A stretch of 64,000 bases of DNA from Puccinia triticina (GCF_026914185.1 NC_070559.1:5492001-5556000); one strand, 5' to 3'; positions 31,346 through 42,989 are shown, counted from the first letter of the stretch. Made by a program: numbers and translations. The notes: a model not told the origin generated them from the sequence alone.

Positions 31346-31900
31346 CCCCCTTTGGATCTTGTTGAGGGTCTCTCTAGTTGTCTTCTTAAGTTTGCTCCTC
31401 ACATTTGAAATAGAGCATTGAGTCTGAGCCAATCAACCTCATTTCTTGCTCCTTGTTCCTATCAGTTACCCCAGATAGTCCCTCCCCCTTTGGTGCCTCT
31501 TCTTGTTGAGCTGAAATCTTAACAAAGAAAACATTTACATACTTAGGTGGAGCTTGAATGGCCATTATCCTGGATCATCTTGCATGTCAATTGACAGCAG
31601 TTGCGTGATGTTTTCTTGTAGTGTCTGTATGAGGCAAACAATTCAAATATGGAGATGGATTTTCCAAACTCAAGAGATGTGATAGTTTGTTTTTGGTAAA
31701 CACAAAGGCATTTTTGACAACTTTTGTGACTGGAGGATTCATTTCTTTGGCTACAAGACTGATGAGTAGCTCAAATTTTTCTCTAGTAAACCTACCATTC
31801 TGCCTATTCAATTTTCTTTATCAGCATTCCTTTGTTTTATACAAGCTGTTTAATGTTTTTGAGATTGCAGATCCTTTCTGCTCCTACTTAATTTGAGAGA

Positions 31901-31973
31901 TAACTCATAAGCCTCTCCTATGGAGAGCACTCCATGGGGGTCCCCCCAACCTCCATTCAAGTGGCTTTGTTAA
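31901..31973. repeat. TTAA-flanked hairpin element, copy 4
   Basis: TAACTCATAAGCCTCTCC ... GTGGCTTTGTTAA. Related to copy 2, including the sequence just before it, so the duplication extends beyond the hairpin. Confidence 0.6.
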
Positions 31974-32286
31974 GCTAGGTGAAAGAGGTTTTCAAGCCTT
32001 GGCAATAAGATCTTTGTTTCAGTGTAGCTGGGGCAACCTATTACTGCAAGAAAAAGTCAGGAAAGTGACAGCAGTTGATATGAGGCATTCTCCTGTGTAA
32101 CTTCCATTCTAGCTCCACTCAAGTATATATTGGTTTTGTTGGCACAGTCACTGTGCATTGAAGCTTGGTAAAAGGCAAACTATGACAAAAGCTGAAGTTC
32201 CATCACCAGATTCCTTAGAGCTCTCACATGTCAAGTGGTGGCACTTGCTTGACTTTTTCTTGTAATGTATAAGACTATAGGTCTTG

Positions 32287-32600
32287 GATGTGAGGTATGC
32301 ATGTTAGTCACAATCAAAGGGCGGTGGCTGATGGGCAAACTGAGAAGCAAACCTGGAGACGGTGAGTCAAAGGGAGCAGTGAGTTAAGCAAAAAATAAGC
32401 TGATTGTTGTATTTGATGTGAGGTATGCATGTTAGTCACAAGCAAAGCACAGTGGCTGATGGGCAAACTGAGAAGCAAACCTCAAGACAAGACTATGATG
32501 AGGCACACTAAGATAACAGAGAGAAAAGATTAGGAACAGACCTAGAGAGGGTGAGTTGAAGGGAGTAGTGAGTTAAACAAACAAAAGTTGAGTGTGAAAG
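32287..32600 (+). repeat. Direct repeat, about 128-bp offset
   Basis: GATGTGAGGTATGCATGTTA starts at 32287 and again at 32415, followed by GGCTGATGGGCAAACTGAG in both. The tail of the second unit (GGTGAGTTGAAGGGAGTAGT) is displaced to about 32549 by an insertion. Confidence 0.7.
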
Positions 32601-32727
32601 AAAACAAGAAGCGGGCTGCAGTTGGGACTTTAACTAAACAACTTGGTTTGAGCAGCTAACTGCTGCAGAAAAAGTATGTGACTATCACTAAGTACAACTA
32701 GAGATATCACATGAAAAAGTAAACCAT

Positions 32728-33060
32728 CTAATACAACCTAGCCAAGAGCTGCAGGAAAGCCTTAATGGCATTGATGTTGCAGGGGTTGTTCAAGAGGGTC
32801 CATGCTGTGATGGAGAAAAGGATTTTGTATCTGGAACACAAAACCAGACAACAATGAACTCTTTCTGGGACATCACACTTTTTGCAGATGGGGAAAGGGC
32901 TGCATTCAAGAGTTGAATGTGACCTGATCATTGGAGGTGACGGATTGCCACTTGGACAGGGCATGTTGCTCTGGGGGAACCTCACCATATTCAATGGCGC
33001 ATCAGGAGCCTGGCCTTTTCCACTAAACAAGTGCCAATGGGACACGGCCATCATTGGCCA
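32728..33060 (-). mobile_element. LINE 3' fragment (minus)
   Basis: A minus frame contains GKGQAPDAPLNMVRF and CKKCDVPERVHCCLVLC, resembling the C-terminal zinc knuckle of LINE ORF2 (C-x2-C ... H ... C), then a Leu-rich end. No RT core adjacent. Decayed copy. Confidence 0.5.
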
Positions 33061-33076
33061 ACAGGAATATCTCTTG

Positions 33077-33236
33077 GGCCCCATTTGGCTGCCGTGTTAT
33101 ACGTGATAAATGTGCAAATTTATCACACGCGACCCAAAGTTTGCCCCCCGTCTCCACCAAAAACTTTGACCCCCCAGGGGTTGCACTTGATAAATAAGCC
33201 CATTTATCATGTATAACACAGAAGCCAAACAGGGCC
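33077..33236. mobile_element. 160-bp MITE, TTG target duplication
   Basis: Inverted ends GGCCCCATTTGGCTGCCGTG and GGCCCTGTTTGGCTTCTGTG (right end, minus strand) continue through GTTATACRTGATAAAT. Flanked by TTG on both sides (33074-33076, 33237-33239). The end sequence and 3-bp TSD recall Tourist/Harbinger-type MITEs. Confidence 0.75.
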
Positions 33237-33647
33237 TTGGTCATTGAGGGTATGCAGCGTCTGTCAAGCAGGAGGGCTCTCCCCCAGTAGTTGACCAGGG
33301 TTTTATATTTTTGCAGTATCTTCAGTTATGATTATTTTCTTTGATGTCTTTTGGATAAGCCTAGAGTTTGTTGTACGTTGCTGCTATTGTGTGTCTGTTG
33401 CTACTGGAGAAAAGGGGGAGAATGGACAGGAAAAGAGAAGAGAAGAGGGTGGAAATAAGTTCAATATAACCAGTCTAGAAGGAAAAAGAGGTATCCGGCC
33501 CTGTACATGCAAAAAAACACAAAACACCATCTAGTGGTTAGCAGGATAAATTAGGGGGTGGTAAATATATACTTTTTTTTTCTGGCTGAAGAGGATTGAT
33601 AATTGCAGCCATAGGTCCAGATGTGGTGGGAAGAAGGACAGGAGTCG

Positions 33648-36600
33648 CTAGTCGATGAGAATGGTGCTCATAGCAAGGGAGTTTTGCAGCGAGCAAGCCT
33701 GCGAGAGCGCGTTATGGTAGACGGGGAAGCTGTGAAAGGGGTCCTTGGAGCGCTCCTCGCCGGCCCAGTCGTCGCCGAGCCAGCCGCGGTAGTCGGTCAG
33801 GATCACGTCGAACTCCTCGCCCCCGTCGGCCGGCGCCAGATCGGCACGCGTCGTGTCGGCCGTGCCGGGGTCCGAGAGACGGTCGTCCAGAAGGCTGCCG
33901 GGCCCGCTCGAGGCCGGCGGGCTCGCCGATCGCAGGCTCTCCTCTTGCCCATCCGTTTGGACCGGCCCTTCGGCCATCTCATGCTCGATAATCTCGCACT
34001 TGACACTCGCTCTCTCACTCTCATCGGGCCCGGCCTCCGCCTGAGACTCTTGGAACGAGTCGACCATGACAGCGTCGCCGGACAAGACGAGGATGTCGAC
34101 GTGGATCCCATCAAGGTCGGGGTCTTCCAGGGCACTCTCCTTCTCTTTGTCGGGTGCAGACGCCGGCTGAGGATCCAGAATGGCGACGAGATCCGGCTTG
34201 ACGTCTTCCAGCTCATCCACATCGGGCTCGATGCTTACCCCGTCATGGTCTTCTTCGCTTGGAAGGTCCTTGAATTTTGAGAGAAGGCTTGCAGGGGTCG
34301 CAGGCTTGAAGAGAGCAGCAGAAGTGACCTTGGGCTCAGAAACAGTCTTAGCCCCCGCGCCAGGTGAATGGATGGCTGTAGGACCGGCGCTGTGTTGTGA
34401 GCCGGCCGAGCCTGGAGCTGGGAGGTCGGAGTCGAGAGACATGGGTGAGCTGAGCCGTGCTGGTGTGTCTGCTGGGTCCGGCCGACAAGGTTGAGAGGAC
34501 TGGTGGTCGTCTGGTTGGGTGATGAAATCATCACAGGGCAGAGGGGAGAGCACCACTTCCCGGCTTGACGAGGTGGACAAGTTGAATGACATGCCCGAAG
34601 AGCGCGCGGTCTCGTTTCCCTTGGGGTGGTCGGAGTCTGATCGGGCGTGAGCCTGGGTTAATGGGTTGCTCCTTGGGATTCGACAGCGGGAGGGGAAGAA
34701 CTGGTCCAAGGGTGAAATGACCTCCCCACTACGAGGCCCTGCTCCAAAGCTGTTCTTGCTGGGCGGGGCAGACTTGACTGGTGGTGACCTCGACGCACGA
34801 GCGGGCGAACATGGGAGGGAAACTCGAGGCGACAAGTTGCAGGGAGATGGGGAGCGAGGACGAGTATAGGCTGATCGTGGTGGGGAGGGTCGGGAGGACG
34901 GCCGGGGAGGAGAAACAGGACGGATGTTGGCTGGTCTTCGTGGCGCAGAATGGGGTTCCGGCGGCCGTTGAGCTGGCGAACGAGATCTCGAACGAGGATT
35001 GACTGGTCTTTGTGGCGGGGAAGGTCCAGGGGGTGGGCGGTAAGAAGATGAAGGACGAGTAGGGCGCGGGTAAGGGTATGCAGACGACGCTGGGTAGGTC
35101 CGTCGATTGGGAGGAGGTGAAGGACTCCTCGGCCTGATGGAGCTCTTGTGCGGCAAAGCTAGCGGGCGACTGTGCTCGTGGTGTGAGCTTCGGCTGCCTG
35201 GTTGGTTGCTGCTTCGGCTCGTCGGCGGAGGGGATCTCTGCAGGAGCCGTGGTGGAGGCGATTTGGCCGAGAGACGGGCTGGCGGAGGGTTGGCAGCTTT
35301 GTGGGACCTCGGAGGAGAAGCAGCCCGAGCTGGGGGGTGGGCAGCTGTGTGGGAGCTCGGGGGAGAGGCAGCACGAGCTGGGGGGTTGATGGGTGCCGTT
35401 CGCTCCAGCGGACGAGCTGCGGGGCTGGCAGCTGGCCGAGACTTTGGAGGAGAGGCCGCACGAGCTGGGGCGCTCGTTGGCCCTGTTTTCAGCGAGGCAG
35501 GAGTTGTGGGGATGGCAGCTGAGGGCACTCGAGGAGAAGGGGGACGGGCAGGGGCAGGGAGTTGGGTCTGGATGGCAGGAGGGGATGGAGGCCTTTCGGA
35601 GGAGCCGGCAGCCGGAGCAGCCGGCTTGCGAGTAAACTTGATTTTCCCCAAAGCTTCTCTCGTGATGGAGCTTTGTAGGAATCCCAGTTGGGCGGCTGTA
35701 GCGGCGGGGGGCGGGTTGGCCGGGCGGTTGCGGTTGGCCAAGTCTTGAAGGGGCGGGCGTTGGTGGGAAGGAGTCGGCAAGGACTGACGGGGAGGTAGCG
35801 GCGGCGGGTGTGGGGCAGACGTGGGCCGTGACTGGGAGGCGGTGGACTCTCGGGGGCGGCGGACTTTGCTCCGCTCGAGGAGGTTGTTGGGGGTATTTAG
35901 GCCGGCATCTTCTGCGCGTTGCCGGTCTCGCCCTTCGTTGGCTTTGGTGTGCGCTCGGCCGTGCATGTCCCATTTGATGGGGAGGGCGTAGCGATCCCGC
36001 TCGAGCCTTTCCATGCGGAAGAGCAGACATCTGTAGTCCGTGAGTCCTGACGGATCTCTGACGATATCGAAACGCGTGACTTGGTAGAGACCATCGTAAC
36101 GGTAGCCACTCTCGGGCGCCCATGGAGAATGTTGGGCATCGGAGCCCCGGACGACTCGGACTGGACGACGGTTGACGAGCGATGCCCGCAAGGCACGATT
36201 GGTGTTGCTCTCGGGGTCTTGGTCCTTCTGCATGATGGATTTCTTGTGGCCATCGAGGACGAATCCGCCGGATCCCATGTACCTACGTGGCGCAGAGCGA
36301 TGGTCAGACAGGCGCTGAAGTGGAGAAACGAGAAGGAAAGAGGTATGTAAGAGGGCGAGCCTACCAGATGATGTCGCCGCAGTCGCCGTCGTGGTAGCCG
36401 TCGTTGAGGACCACGCTCTCGGCGCCGCCCCTGTCTTCGGTGCCGGAGATGCCGCTCTGGACAGGGGCATGGACGCCGGCCTGGCTGACGTCGATCCTCT
36501 TCTCCCACGCCGAGCCGGGGGGCGCGCCGACGATGTGGCCGAAGACCCGTGGGTTCGGCCGTGTGGAGCGGTCGAGGCGCGTCTGGGAGGGTCTGGGGCT

Positions 36601-36666
36601 GAGGGAGGGGCCGGATTGGGAGATGGTAGCGAACTGGGGCGGGGGCGGACGGTCGGGGAAGGCCAT
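33648..36666 (-). CDS. SRA-YDG domain protein A (978 aa)
   Basis: Exon 1 is 36666-36365 and exon 2 is 36282-33648; the 82-bp intron splits a Trp codon (phase 2); the total is 2937 nt. Residues about 30-200 form an SRA-YDG domain: VFGHIVGAPPGSAWEKR, VSQAGVHAPVQSGISG, ESVVLNDGYHDGDCGD, YMGSGG, NRALRASL, PVRVVRG and GYRYDGLYQV. SRA domains bind hemimethylated or otherwise modified CpG by base flipping (UHRF1, SUVH families). The rest is a long Pro/Ser/Arg-rich region (PPSPP, SRSRSP-like) followed by an acidic end; no catalytic domain is visible. The start chosen gives MAFPDRPPPPQ, comparable with paralogue B. A Harbinger element begins 177 bp upstream of the ATG. The paralogue lies at 57558-60657. 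Confidence 0.85.
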
Positions 36667-36763
36667 GGCGAGGGGTATGGGGAGAGGGAGGATGGAGGGC
36701 TGAGCTGCCTGGTTTTTCAGCTGGAAGAGGAAACTGCTGCTGCTCATGGGGAGAGGGCCCTGC

Positions 36764-36771
36764 CTTTTATG
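36764..36771 (-). promoter_or_regulatory. TATA-like box of SRA gene A
   Basis: CATAAAAG on the minus strand, about 98 bp before the ATG and 72 bp from the Harbinger end. The core promoter seems to have survived the insertion. Confidence 0.4.
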
Positions 36772-37172
36772 TATGCATGCTGGCTGTGTGCTCATCTGTT
36801 TGTGTGTGGGAGGATCCAGGATGGGGTATGCACATAAACAGAAGGGGGATTCAAAATTGATCCAGGAAGTGTCCCAGGTCGGAATTCCAGGAAAAATAAA
36901 ACACTGCCAAAAAGAATTTCCTGGAGGTTCTACATTGAAACCCCCAAAAGGGGAATTTTCCTGGATTCGAATCCAGGAGCATGCCTCCTGGAACTAATCC
37001 AATAGTTCTTTGTGTTTCGTCCATGCCTCCGGGGTCCCGAACGGAAAACCCTTTCTTGAACCTTTCCCCCCCCCCCCCAGAACCACAAGCGCATCCCATT
37101 AGACCGTCTAGTGGTGCAAATTCTTTTCAAGTCACAGTTTTCACACACTCCGGATCCAAAACTCCCCAAGAA

Positions 37173-37683
37173 ATGCCTTCATCTTTTCGTGGAATTCCCT
37201 GGGACACCGATGGCATCAATGGTCAACCTAGCAGCATCACAATCCTTCTGGATTGGCTCACCGCGAACAACAACTATGCTCGATGGTGTACTACACCTGT
37301 AAGGGATCACCTCTGCGCTGAAATCCTGGCTGTTATGAGTCATCATGATATAACTCATCGCACTGCACGTGGTGAGAGCCCTCTATTGCTTGCTTGTTGA
37401 GCTGATCGCTGACCAACCTTGTTCCAGGTATTTCCATGAAGATAGATCAACTCAAACATGGCTACCAGCATGTTGCGGACTTACTCAAGCATTCTGGGCT
37501 GGCAAATGATCCCAACACTGCCATTGGCACCGTTCAAAGTGAGGCCCCTTAACTGCCACCCCGTGAACCATCATTTTAGCTGACCAACTTGCGCCAGCAT
37601 ATGCTCGCTCGCTTTTCAGATACTGGGAGCAACTCCATCCCATAATGGGACGGCTTCCATTTCGAGAAGAAGATGTTTTTTAA
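37173..37683 (+). CDS. Myb/SANT-like protein A of Harbinger (131 aa)
   Basis: Exons 37173-37371, 37428-37538 and 37598-37683 (396 nt). The product reads ITILLDWLTANNNYARW, HHDITHRTARG, MKIDQLKHGY and RYWEQLHPIMG, the same order as in the Myb/SANT-like protein at the other end (LLDWLAVEGNYERW, GITHRDNKG, TKMQELQNSY, KYWDELSIIMG). It is shorter, ending soon after the shared domain. Harbinger elements normally pair the transposase with a Myb-like DNA-binding protein that aids nuclear import and end binding; this is probably that partner or a second version of it. Confidence 0.65.
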
Positions 37684-38000
37684 ATCTGCAACGCAACCAT
37701 AGTACATCACCACCTTTTCTCTGTGACATCGCCATTGTGTTCCCCCGCGCAAGCCATTCTCATTCGGAGTCTTGAATCATGTTATTCCTAGTGGGAATGC
37801 AGTCACATACATATGTGAGCGCTTGGAAAGCACTAGTGGAAGTGATCTCAGCCGGGGCCTTGGTAGAGGGTACTTGATTGAGGAGACTGAGAGAAACCAA
37901 TACTTGGTTTTGTTGTAAAACCTGTATGAGACATGAAGTGCGGAGCCTTGAGACATCAGCACTTGCGGCTCCTTCACCCTCACCAAATAAAACAACCAGA

Positions 38001-39370
38001 ATGGTGCGGACTTCTCGTAGGAAGCTTTTGATCACAACCCTAGAGGAATCCATCAATGACCAACTAACGGCCAAGGCATTAGATTTTCTATTAGCTGATC
38101 ACGAAGAAGAAAACTCGAGCTCAGAATACAATACCGATTGCGAGGACGATAAGTGTGAGGACGAAGATATGGAAATCGCGGACCTAGAAGCTAAGGCAAA
38201 AGCACTTGGCCAGATCCAAGGCAAGCGCTATCTCGGAGGTCGTCACCGTATCGAGAAGGGTCCGGACGCACACCATTTTCTGCTAAATCGGATGCAAGAG
38301 TATCGGTTTAAGCAATTTTTTCGTATGTCTCGGTCATTGTTCTTCAATCTATGCCAACAGATTGAAGGCAACCCAGTTTTCCATAACAACTCCAATCATC
38401 CTCAACGTCCGGTAATCGAACAGATGATGGTCGCACTCAACCGTTTTGGATGCTTTGGAAATGGTGTGGCAGTTGGTATAATTGCAACCTATTATCGAAT
38501 TGGCAATGGTACCGTCGAGCTCTATACGAACCGGTGCATCATGGCCATAGTAGCCCTCCAATCCCAACTACTCACCTGGCCAAACAATACCGCACGCAAA
38601 ATTATCAAAGAAAGCTACAAGGAAGTAGGCTTTGATGGTTGTGTTGGGCTAATCGATGGCACGCTTGTTGTACTGTCTACCTGCCCGGAGAAGGATGGTC
38701 CGGATTACTACAATTGCAAAGGCTTTTACGGGATCGTCACCCTGCTTGTTTGCGATGAAAACAAAAATATAATCTATGTCTACACGGGATGGCCCGGATG
38801 TTCTCACGATCAACGACTCATGTCCAACTGCACTCTCAACACGTGTCCCACGGATTTTTTTGCGGAAGGGGAGTACCTTCTAGCCAACTCAGCCTTTGTA
38901 CCAACAGCAAATACTGTCCCGGCCTTCAGACGCAAGAAAAACAAACCACTAACCGATGAGCAGCACAATTTCAACCGTCACCTCTCGGGAGTTAGGGTTG
39001 GGATTGAAAATTGCATTGGATTATTAAAAAATCGATTTCAAAGCCTGAAAGGCTTGCGCTTACGGATTGCCAGCAAAAAGGACATGGTTTGTGCTACAGC
39101 TTGGATCATGGTTGGTCTCTCTTGTTCGAGATTGATTGCTTAGTTAGATTAAACTGAAAATTTCATTTACAGGCCTGTGCGATTCTGCATAATTATCTAA
39201 ATAAAGGATCTGATTTAGATTTTGATGACTTTGAACCTGAAACCGATGATCCTGACGACGAATTTGGAAATAGGAACCCCGCAGAAAAAGGCACTGTTGC
39301 AGGCAAAAGAAGGCAACAAGAGGTTCTCAAACTTGCAAGGGAATTTAGGGAGGAGGATGGGCGGTATTAA
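38001..39370 (+). CDS. Harbinger transposase, DDE_4 type (435 aa)
   Basis: Exon 1 is 38001-39110 and exon 2 is 39173-39370 with a 62-bp phase-0 intron (donor GTTGGT, acceptor TTTACAG); 1308 nt. A charged N-terminal region is followed by a helix-turn-helix-like part (RMSRSLFFNLCQQI, MVALNRFGCFGNG) and the catalytic core: first Asp in GLIDGTLV, second Asp in GWPGCSHDQRLM, Glu in VRVGIENCIGLLKNRF. The DYYNCKGFYGIVTLLVCD segment is typical of this family. The C-terminus after the intron starts ACAILHNYL, also conserved. All three catalytic acids are present and no stop interrupts, so it could be active. Confidence 0.85.
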
Positions 39371-39415
39371 TCAATAAGTGTGATACTTTTAGCTTTACAT
39401 CACAATAATGAAACA

Positions 39416-40863
39416 TCATTCTTGATCATCAGGATACATGGCCAGTCCAAAATCTCTACTGTCATCCAGGGTTTTTCGCACAATGGGATGTGAGATCGGT
39501 AAATCAAAGTCCTGCGCAATCAATCCAAGTGCAGCTTCTGGAATTAAAACCTTCCGCAAAAAATACTCAGGAGCAAGTGGATGCACAATCTGAGTGGTTA
39601 AGTCCAAATTCAAGCAAAGGAATTCTTTGTGTAGTGTTTGGTATATGATCTCAAATCCCTGGGGCCCATAGCTGAAATCATGTGGATCAGTAATATAATT
39701 CATAAATTGGCACTGCACACTGGGCAACTTACTATCCAGGCTGCTCAATCTTAAAGGTATCAATATCATAGAAGACACTCTGAGATTTTGTAGAACCAAG
39801 AGTTTTCCAAATAGTTGACGCGTAATCTAAAAACTCTGATGGAATTTGCTTATGTGCTACCGACCATAGGTGACCGCTGATAGTTTTCAAGCGGCTATTA
39901 AAAAACTGTCAGTGGGAGATAACAAAGATTTCTCAATTTGAACTCGACTTCAACTCACATTTGGAGATTTGAGAAATCAATCTGTGCAGGCCAGCCTCTT
40001 TCCAGCCCCATTGGGATTACGGAAATCTCATCCTGATGGCGGCGGCAGTAATCGGCTACAACGGAAAACTAAAGAGAAAGCACCTGTGAGAAACCTGCTG
40101 GAATGTCATGCAGATTACGACACTCACAGGTAAATGCAAAGCCTTTGGGTTTGTAGGTGAAAACCTATGACAGACATCGGGACGGCCTTTGAGATACTTC
40201 GCTAAATCTACAAGCATTTTTGATGGTTTCTTGGGTAATAACTCGTCACAAAAGGAGCATAAATCATCTGTGAGAGGTTAATGTCAGCACAGTGCCGTAT
40301 AAAGAAAGTGGGCATTGCAAACTCCAAAGTGAAAACTAACTTGGATTAGTTGCATCAGCATGTAGCTCGTTTTCTAACTCCGCAAGATCATGTTCAAGAT
40401 CTATTCTATCCAATCTTCCATGACTTCGAGGTCGGAAAGCTGGGTGGATTGTAGAATTATCATCTTGTGGCTCGATTGAAATCCCGTGGGCCATGAGTTC
40501 GTCCTGCATTTCTTTCATCAGGTTAACCGCAGGTTCTTTTGAGGCACCAGCTGGTGGGACATCCAATGCCGAAGATCGCTCAAGCAAAACATCGACTTCT
40601 GGGAGATCAGACTCTAACGATTCAACAAGGCTAGGCACTGGTTGATTAACGAGCTGAGCATGATTGATTTCTTTTGGAATGGAGATTGCGGCCGTGAGTG
40701 GTTCAGAATCAACGGATTGTTTCTTGTTTGCAGGCGGTGTTGATCCAGATTTGACTGCTTCCTTCTTATTCTTCTTCTTTGATCGCTTTCGGGGTTTACT
40801 TGGCAAAACGGTCTCTTCAAACTTAAACTTGTAGCGAACGAAGTCGAGCAATGATTTTGGCAT
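39416..40863 (-). CDS. RTC4-like domain protein in Harbinger (396 aa)
   Basis: Exons 40863-40341, 40267-40128, 40068-39959, 39894-39733 and 39671-39416, phases consistent, 1191 nt. The N-terminal 170 residues are basic then acidic and low in complexity (KPRKRSKKKNKK). The C-terminal part carries the order of motifs of RTC4-like domains: LCSFCDELLPKKPS, DYCRRHQDE, GWPAQIDFSNL, GYYGPQGF, PLAPEYFLRKVLIPEAALGL and TLDDSRDFGLAMYP. In yeast, Rtc4 is linked to telomere capping; the biochemical role of the domain is not known to me. Here the gene lies between the Harbinger transposase and a Myb-like gene, within the same TIR pair, so it travels with the transposon. CSFC may be part of a zinc site. 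Confidence 0.75.
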
Positions 40864-41198
40864 TCCGGCGAGTGAACATATGTATCTTGTGGATGATGCT
40901 CAGATATAGGCAAACTCGAGCCCAAGCGGACTTGGGAGCCGAGGCAAGATCCTGTACAGTTTCAGTCTGTACCGTTTTTGGGCTTAAACTGTTTGAGACA
41001 CTGTGACAGAGCACCGATAAAAACCGAGTTGGGATTCTGAGGTGTTCACAAAGACCCCCCTCCGGATACTCAAGTGGTGGAAAAAAATGTAATTCACGAC
41101 ATGATAATTGGTTGGGCATATGGAGGTGTGTTGTGCGAAGAAAAAATTATGGCGAGAATTCAAAAGAGACAAAAGATTCGGGCAACAAATAAGATGAA

Positions 41199-42515
41199 CT
41201 AGTTTGAATCGTTGCTTGATTCCTCACTTGAATCACTGCTTGAACTGTCCGAGCTGTCATCGGAATCGTCTTCGGAGCCAACATTGCCAGGAGTTTGATC
41301 GTTGGAGGGTTTGGTATTGCTGCTGCCTTCGCCTTGGCTGAACTGTGCTTTCATGAACTTCGCAATTTCTTTCTTGGAGTGGCCCAAGTCGCTTAGCTCC
41401 TTCATGATGGCAATACGCTCGCGGACCTCATCCAGCTCCGTTCGTCGTGCCTTCATCTGAGCCTCCATTTCAAGAACTCGGACCCTCCTCTTTTCAATCT
41501 CCATCATCCCCTTGTTACGTGAAGCTTCCAACTTAATGCGTTTCTTCTCTGATGCTCTTTTATCTTCATCGCGTTTCTTGCGCGCTTCATAACAGTCACG
41601 CCGATAATTGTTAGATTCGGCTAGAACCTTCTCCAAGCCAAGGGGGTCGCGGTCTAGAGCCAAGCCACATAATTATTAGGCAGTCCGAGAAACATGATAG
41701 AAGCCAAGGCAAGTGAAATTTTCACTAACTTTTGGCACTGGCCTTCCTTTTTGTGCCGCCGCGGCGGGCAGAAGCAGTGGGACCAGGGGAAGTTGTCCGG
41801 CCCGTGTTGGGTTCTTCTTGCTCGTCATCGTCATCGTCTGTCAGATTTTCATTCGGCTCAGAGCTGGCGCCGACATTTGCATTGGGCACTTGTTGTAAGG
41901 CTGAGGTATCACCGTTATCAGGTGAGCCGTCGCGCAGAAGGTTCGGTACCGGTAAGTCATGCGATGTGACCGTGTGCAGAGGAGTTGCGACAGTCCGTGT
42001 ACCCATGATGATACTAAGTTCGTCCCAATATTTACAGATCTTTGTCAAAGCAACTGAAAGGTGTTAAACAGTAAGTTGCAGCGGAGGAGAGATTTTCGGA
42101 AAAAAATGTACATACTTTTGAGGGTAGTTGTTCCATTGGCTATGTCATCCTCCTGGAGGCCAGAGCCCGTATTGCGGAGGAAGTCGTTAGCTTTCGAGTA
42201 GGAGTTTTGAAGCTCTTGCATTTTGGTTTGCACTCCTTTGTTGTCTCGGTGGGTGATACCAGCTTCGACCATCAATGCTAAGATTTCATTTGCTAGGGCG
42301 GACTTGGTTGACCCGGTCTTGGTATCGCCGCGCCATCGTTCGTAGTTGCCTTCAACAGCGAGCCAGTCGAGGAGGATGCGAATGCTAGAATCTCGGCCAT
42401 CCTCACCATCTTTGTCCCACGCTACAGGGGGCTTCTTCTTCTTGGGTTGGCTCGCGGTGCTGATCGGTGTTGCGGACGTTGCGGAGGTAGGATTGTTCTT
42501 CTTCTTAGGTGGCAT
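41199..42515 (-). CDS. Myb/SANT-like protein B of Harbinger (392 aa)
   Basis: Exons 42515-42116, 42053-41730 and 41653-41199, phases consistent, 1179 nt. The N-terminus is lysine-rich (MPPKKKNN, QPKKKKPP), a likely nuclear signal. A trihelix/Myb-like domain follows (ILLDWLAVEGNYERW, GITHRDNKGVQTKMQEL), then KYWDELSIIMG, an acidic stretch, RRGGTKRKASAKS, a long charged coiled coil (EKKRIKLEASRNKGMMEIEK) and a Ser/Asp-rich tail. This layout fits the DNA-binding partner of Harbinger transposases. The coiled coil may mediate pairing of element ends. It is a diverged relative of the gene at 37173. Confidence 0.75.
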
Positions 42516-42920
42516 GGTGTTGTATGAATTTTTTTGCTAGCAAAGATGTGGTGATGGGTGCCGAAAAAAGACAGGATAGGGGGAAGAGCCGGGGGACCTG
42601 TGTTCAAGAAAAAAGTTCGAATTTATGTCTTTGTGCGCTTATATTTTTCCTGATCTCCTGTCGTCCTGGAGGACCTGGAAGGGCATAGGAAGAAGGAGCG
42701 CAGGTCCGCAGGAAGTGTTCCAGGTCGATTTTTTTTCCTGGAAAATCCGACCTGGAACGCTTCCTGGATCAATTTTGAATCCCCCTAGACTATAAGATAG
42801 ACAGAGTGCATCGCAAACAGCTGGGGGCTTGGGAAACTTCATGTCCCTCAGTGGAAGATTCCCACGGGATATCAAGCTTGGCCCTCCTCCTCGGGGGAGC
42901 CTCCGAAGGACTTACGCAAA

Positions 42921-42983
42921 CTTAGCACAAGTCCCTCGCCTGCTGGGGGGCGCAGCGAACCTCCTGTCAGGGAGGGACTTGCA
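42921..42983. repeat. Hairpin element, copy 5
   Basis: TTAGCACAAGTCCCTCGCCTG ... CAGGGAGGGACTTGCATGG. Inverted ends as in copy 1. Confidence 0.6.
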
Positions 42984-42989
42984 TGGAAT

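Larger units (their letters stand above)
36843..42786 (+). mobile_element. PIF/Harbinger transposon with four genes
   Basis: Inverted ends begin AGGGGGATTCAAAATTGATC and continue for about 50 bp (36843-36893 and 42736-42786) with few mismatches. They are flanked by AGA on both sides (36840-36842, 42787-42789), the 3-bp TSD size of Harbinger elements. Inside are a Harbinger transposase (+), two Myb/SANT-like genes at opposite ends (+ and -) and an RTC4-like gene (-). All four frames are uninterrupted with consistent splice phases, so this copy could be autonomous. It sits in the upstream region of SRA gene A. Confidence 0.85.

Noticed and set aside
33621..36837. Several long ORFs antisense to SRA gene A (up to 219 aa)
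   Set aside because: Shadows of a GC-rich coding region; the SRA motifs fix the true strand and frame. The same applies to 58293-60604.
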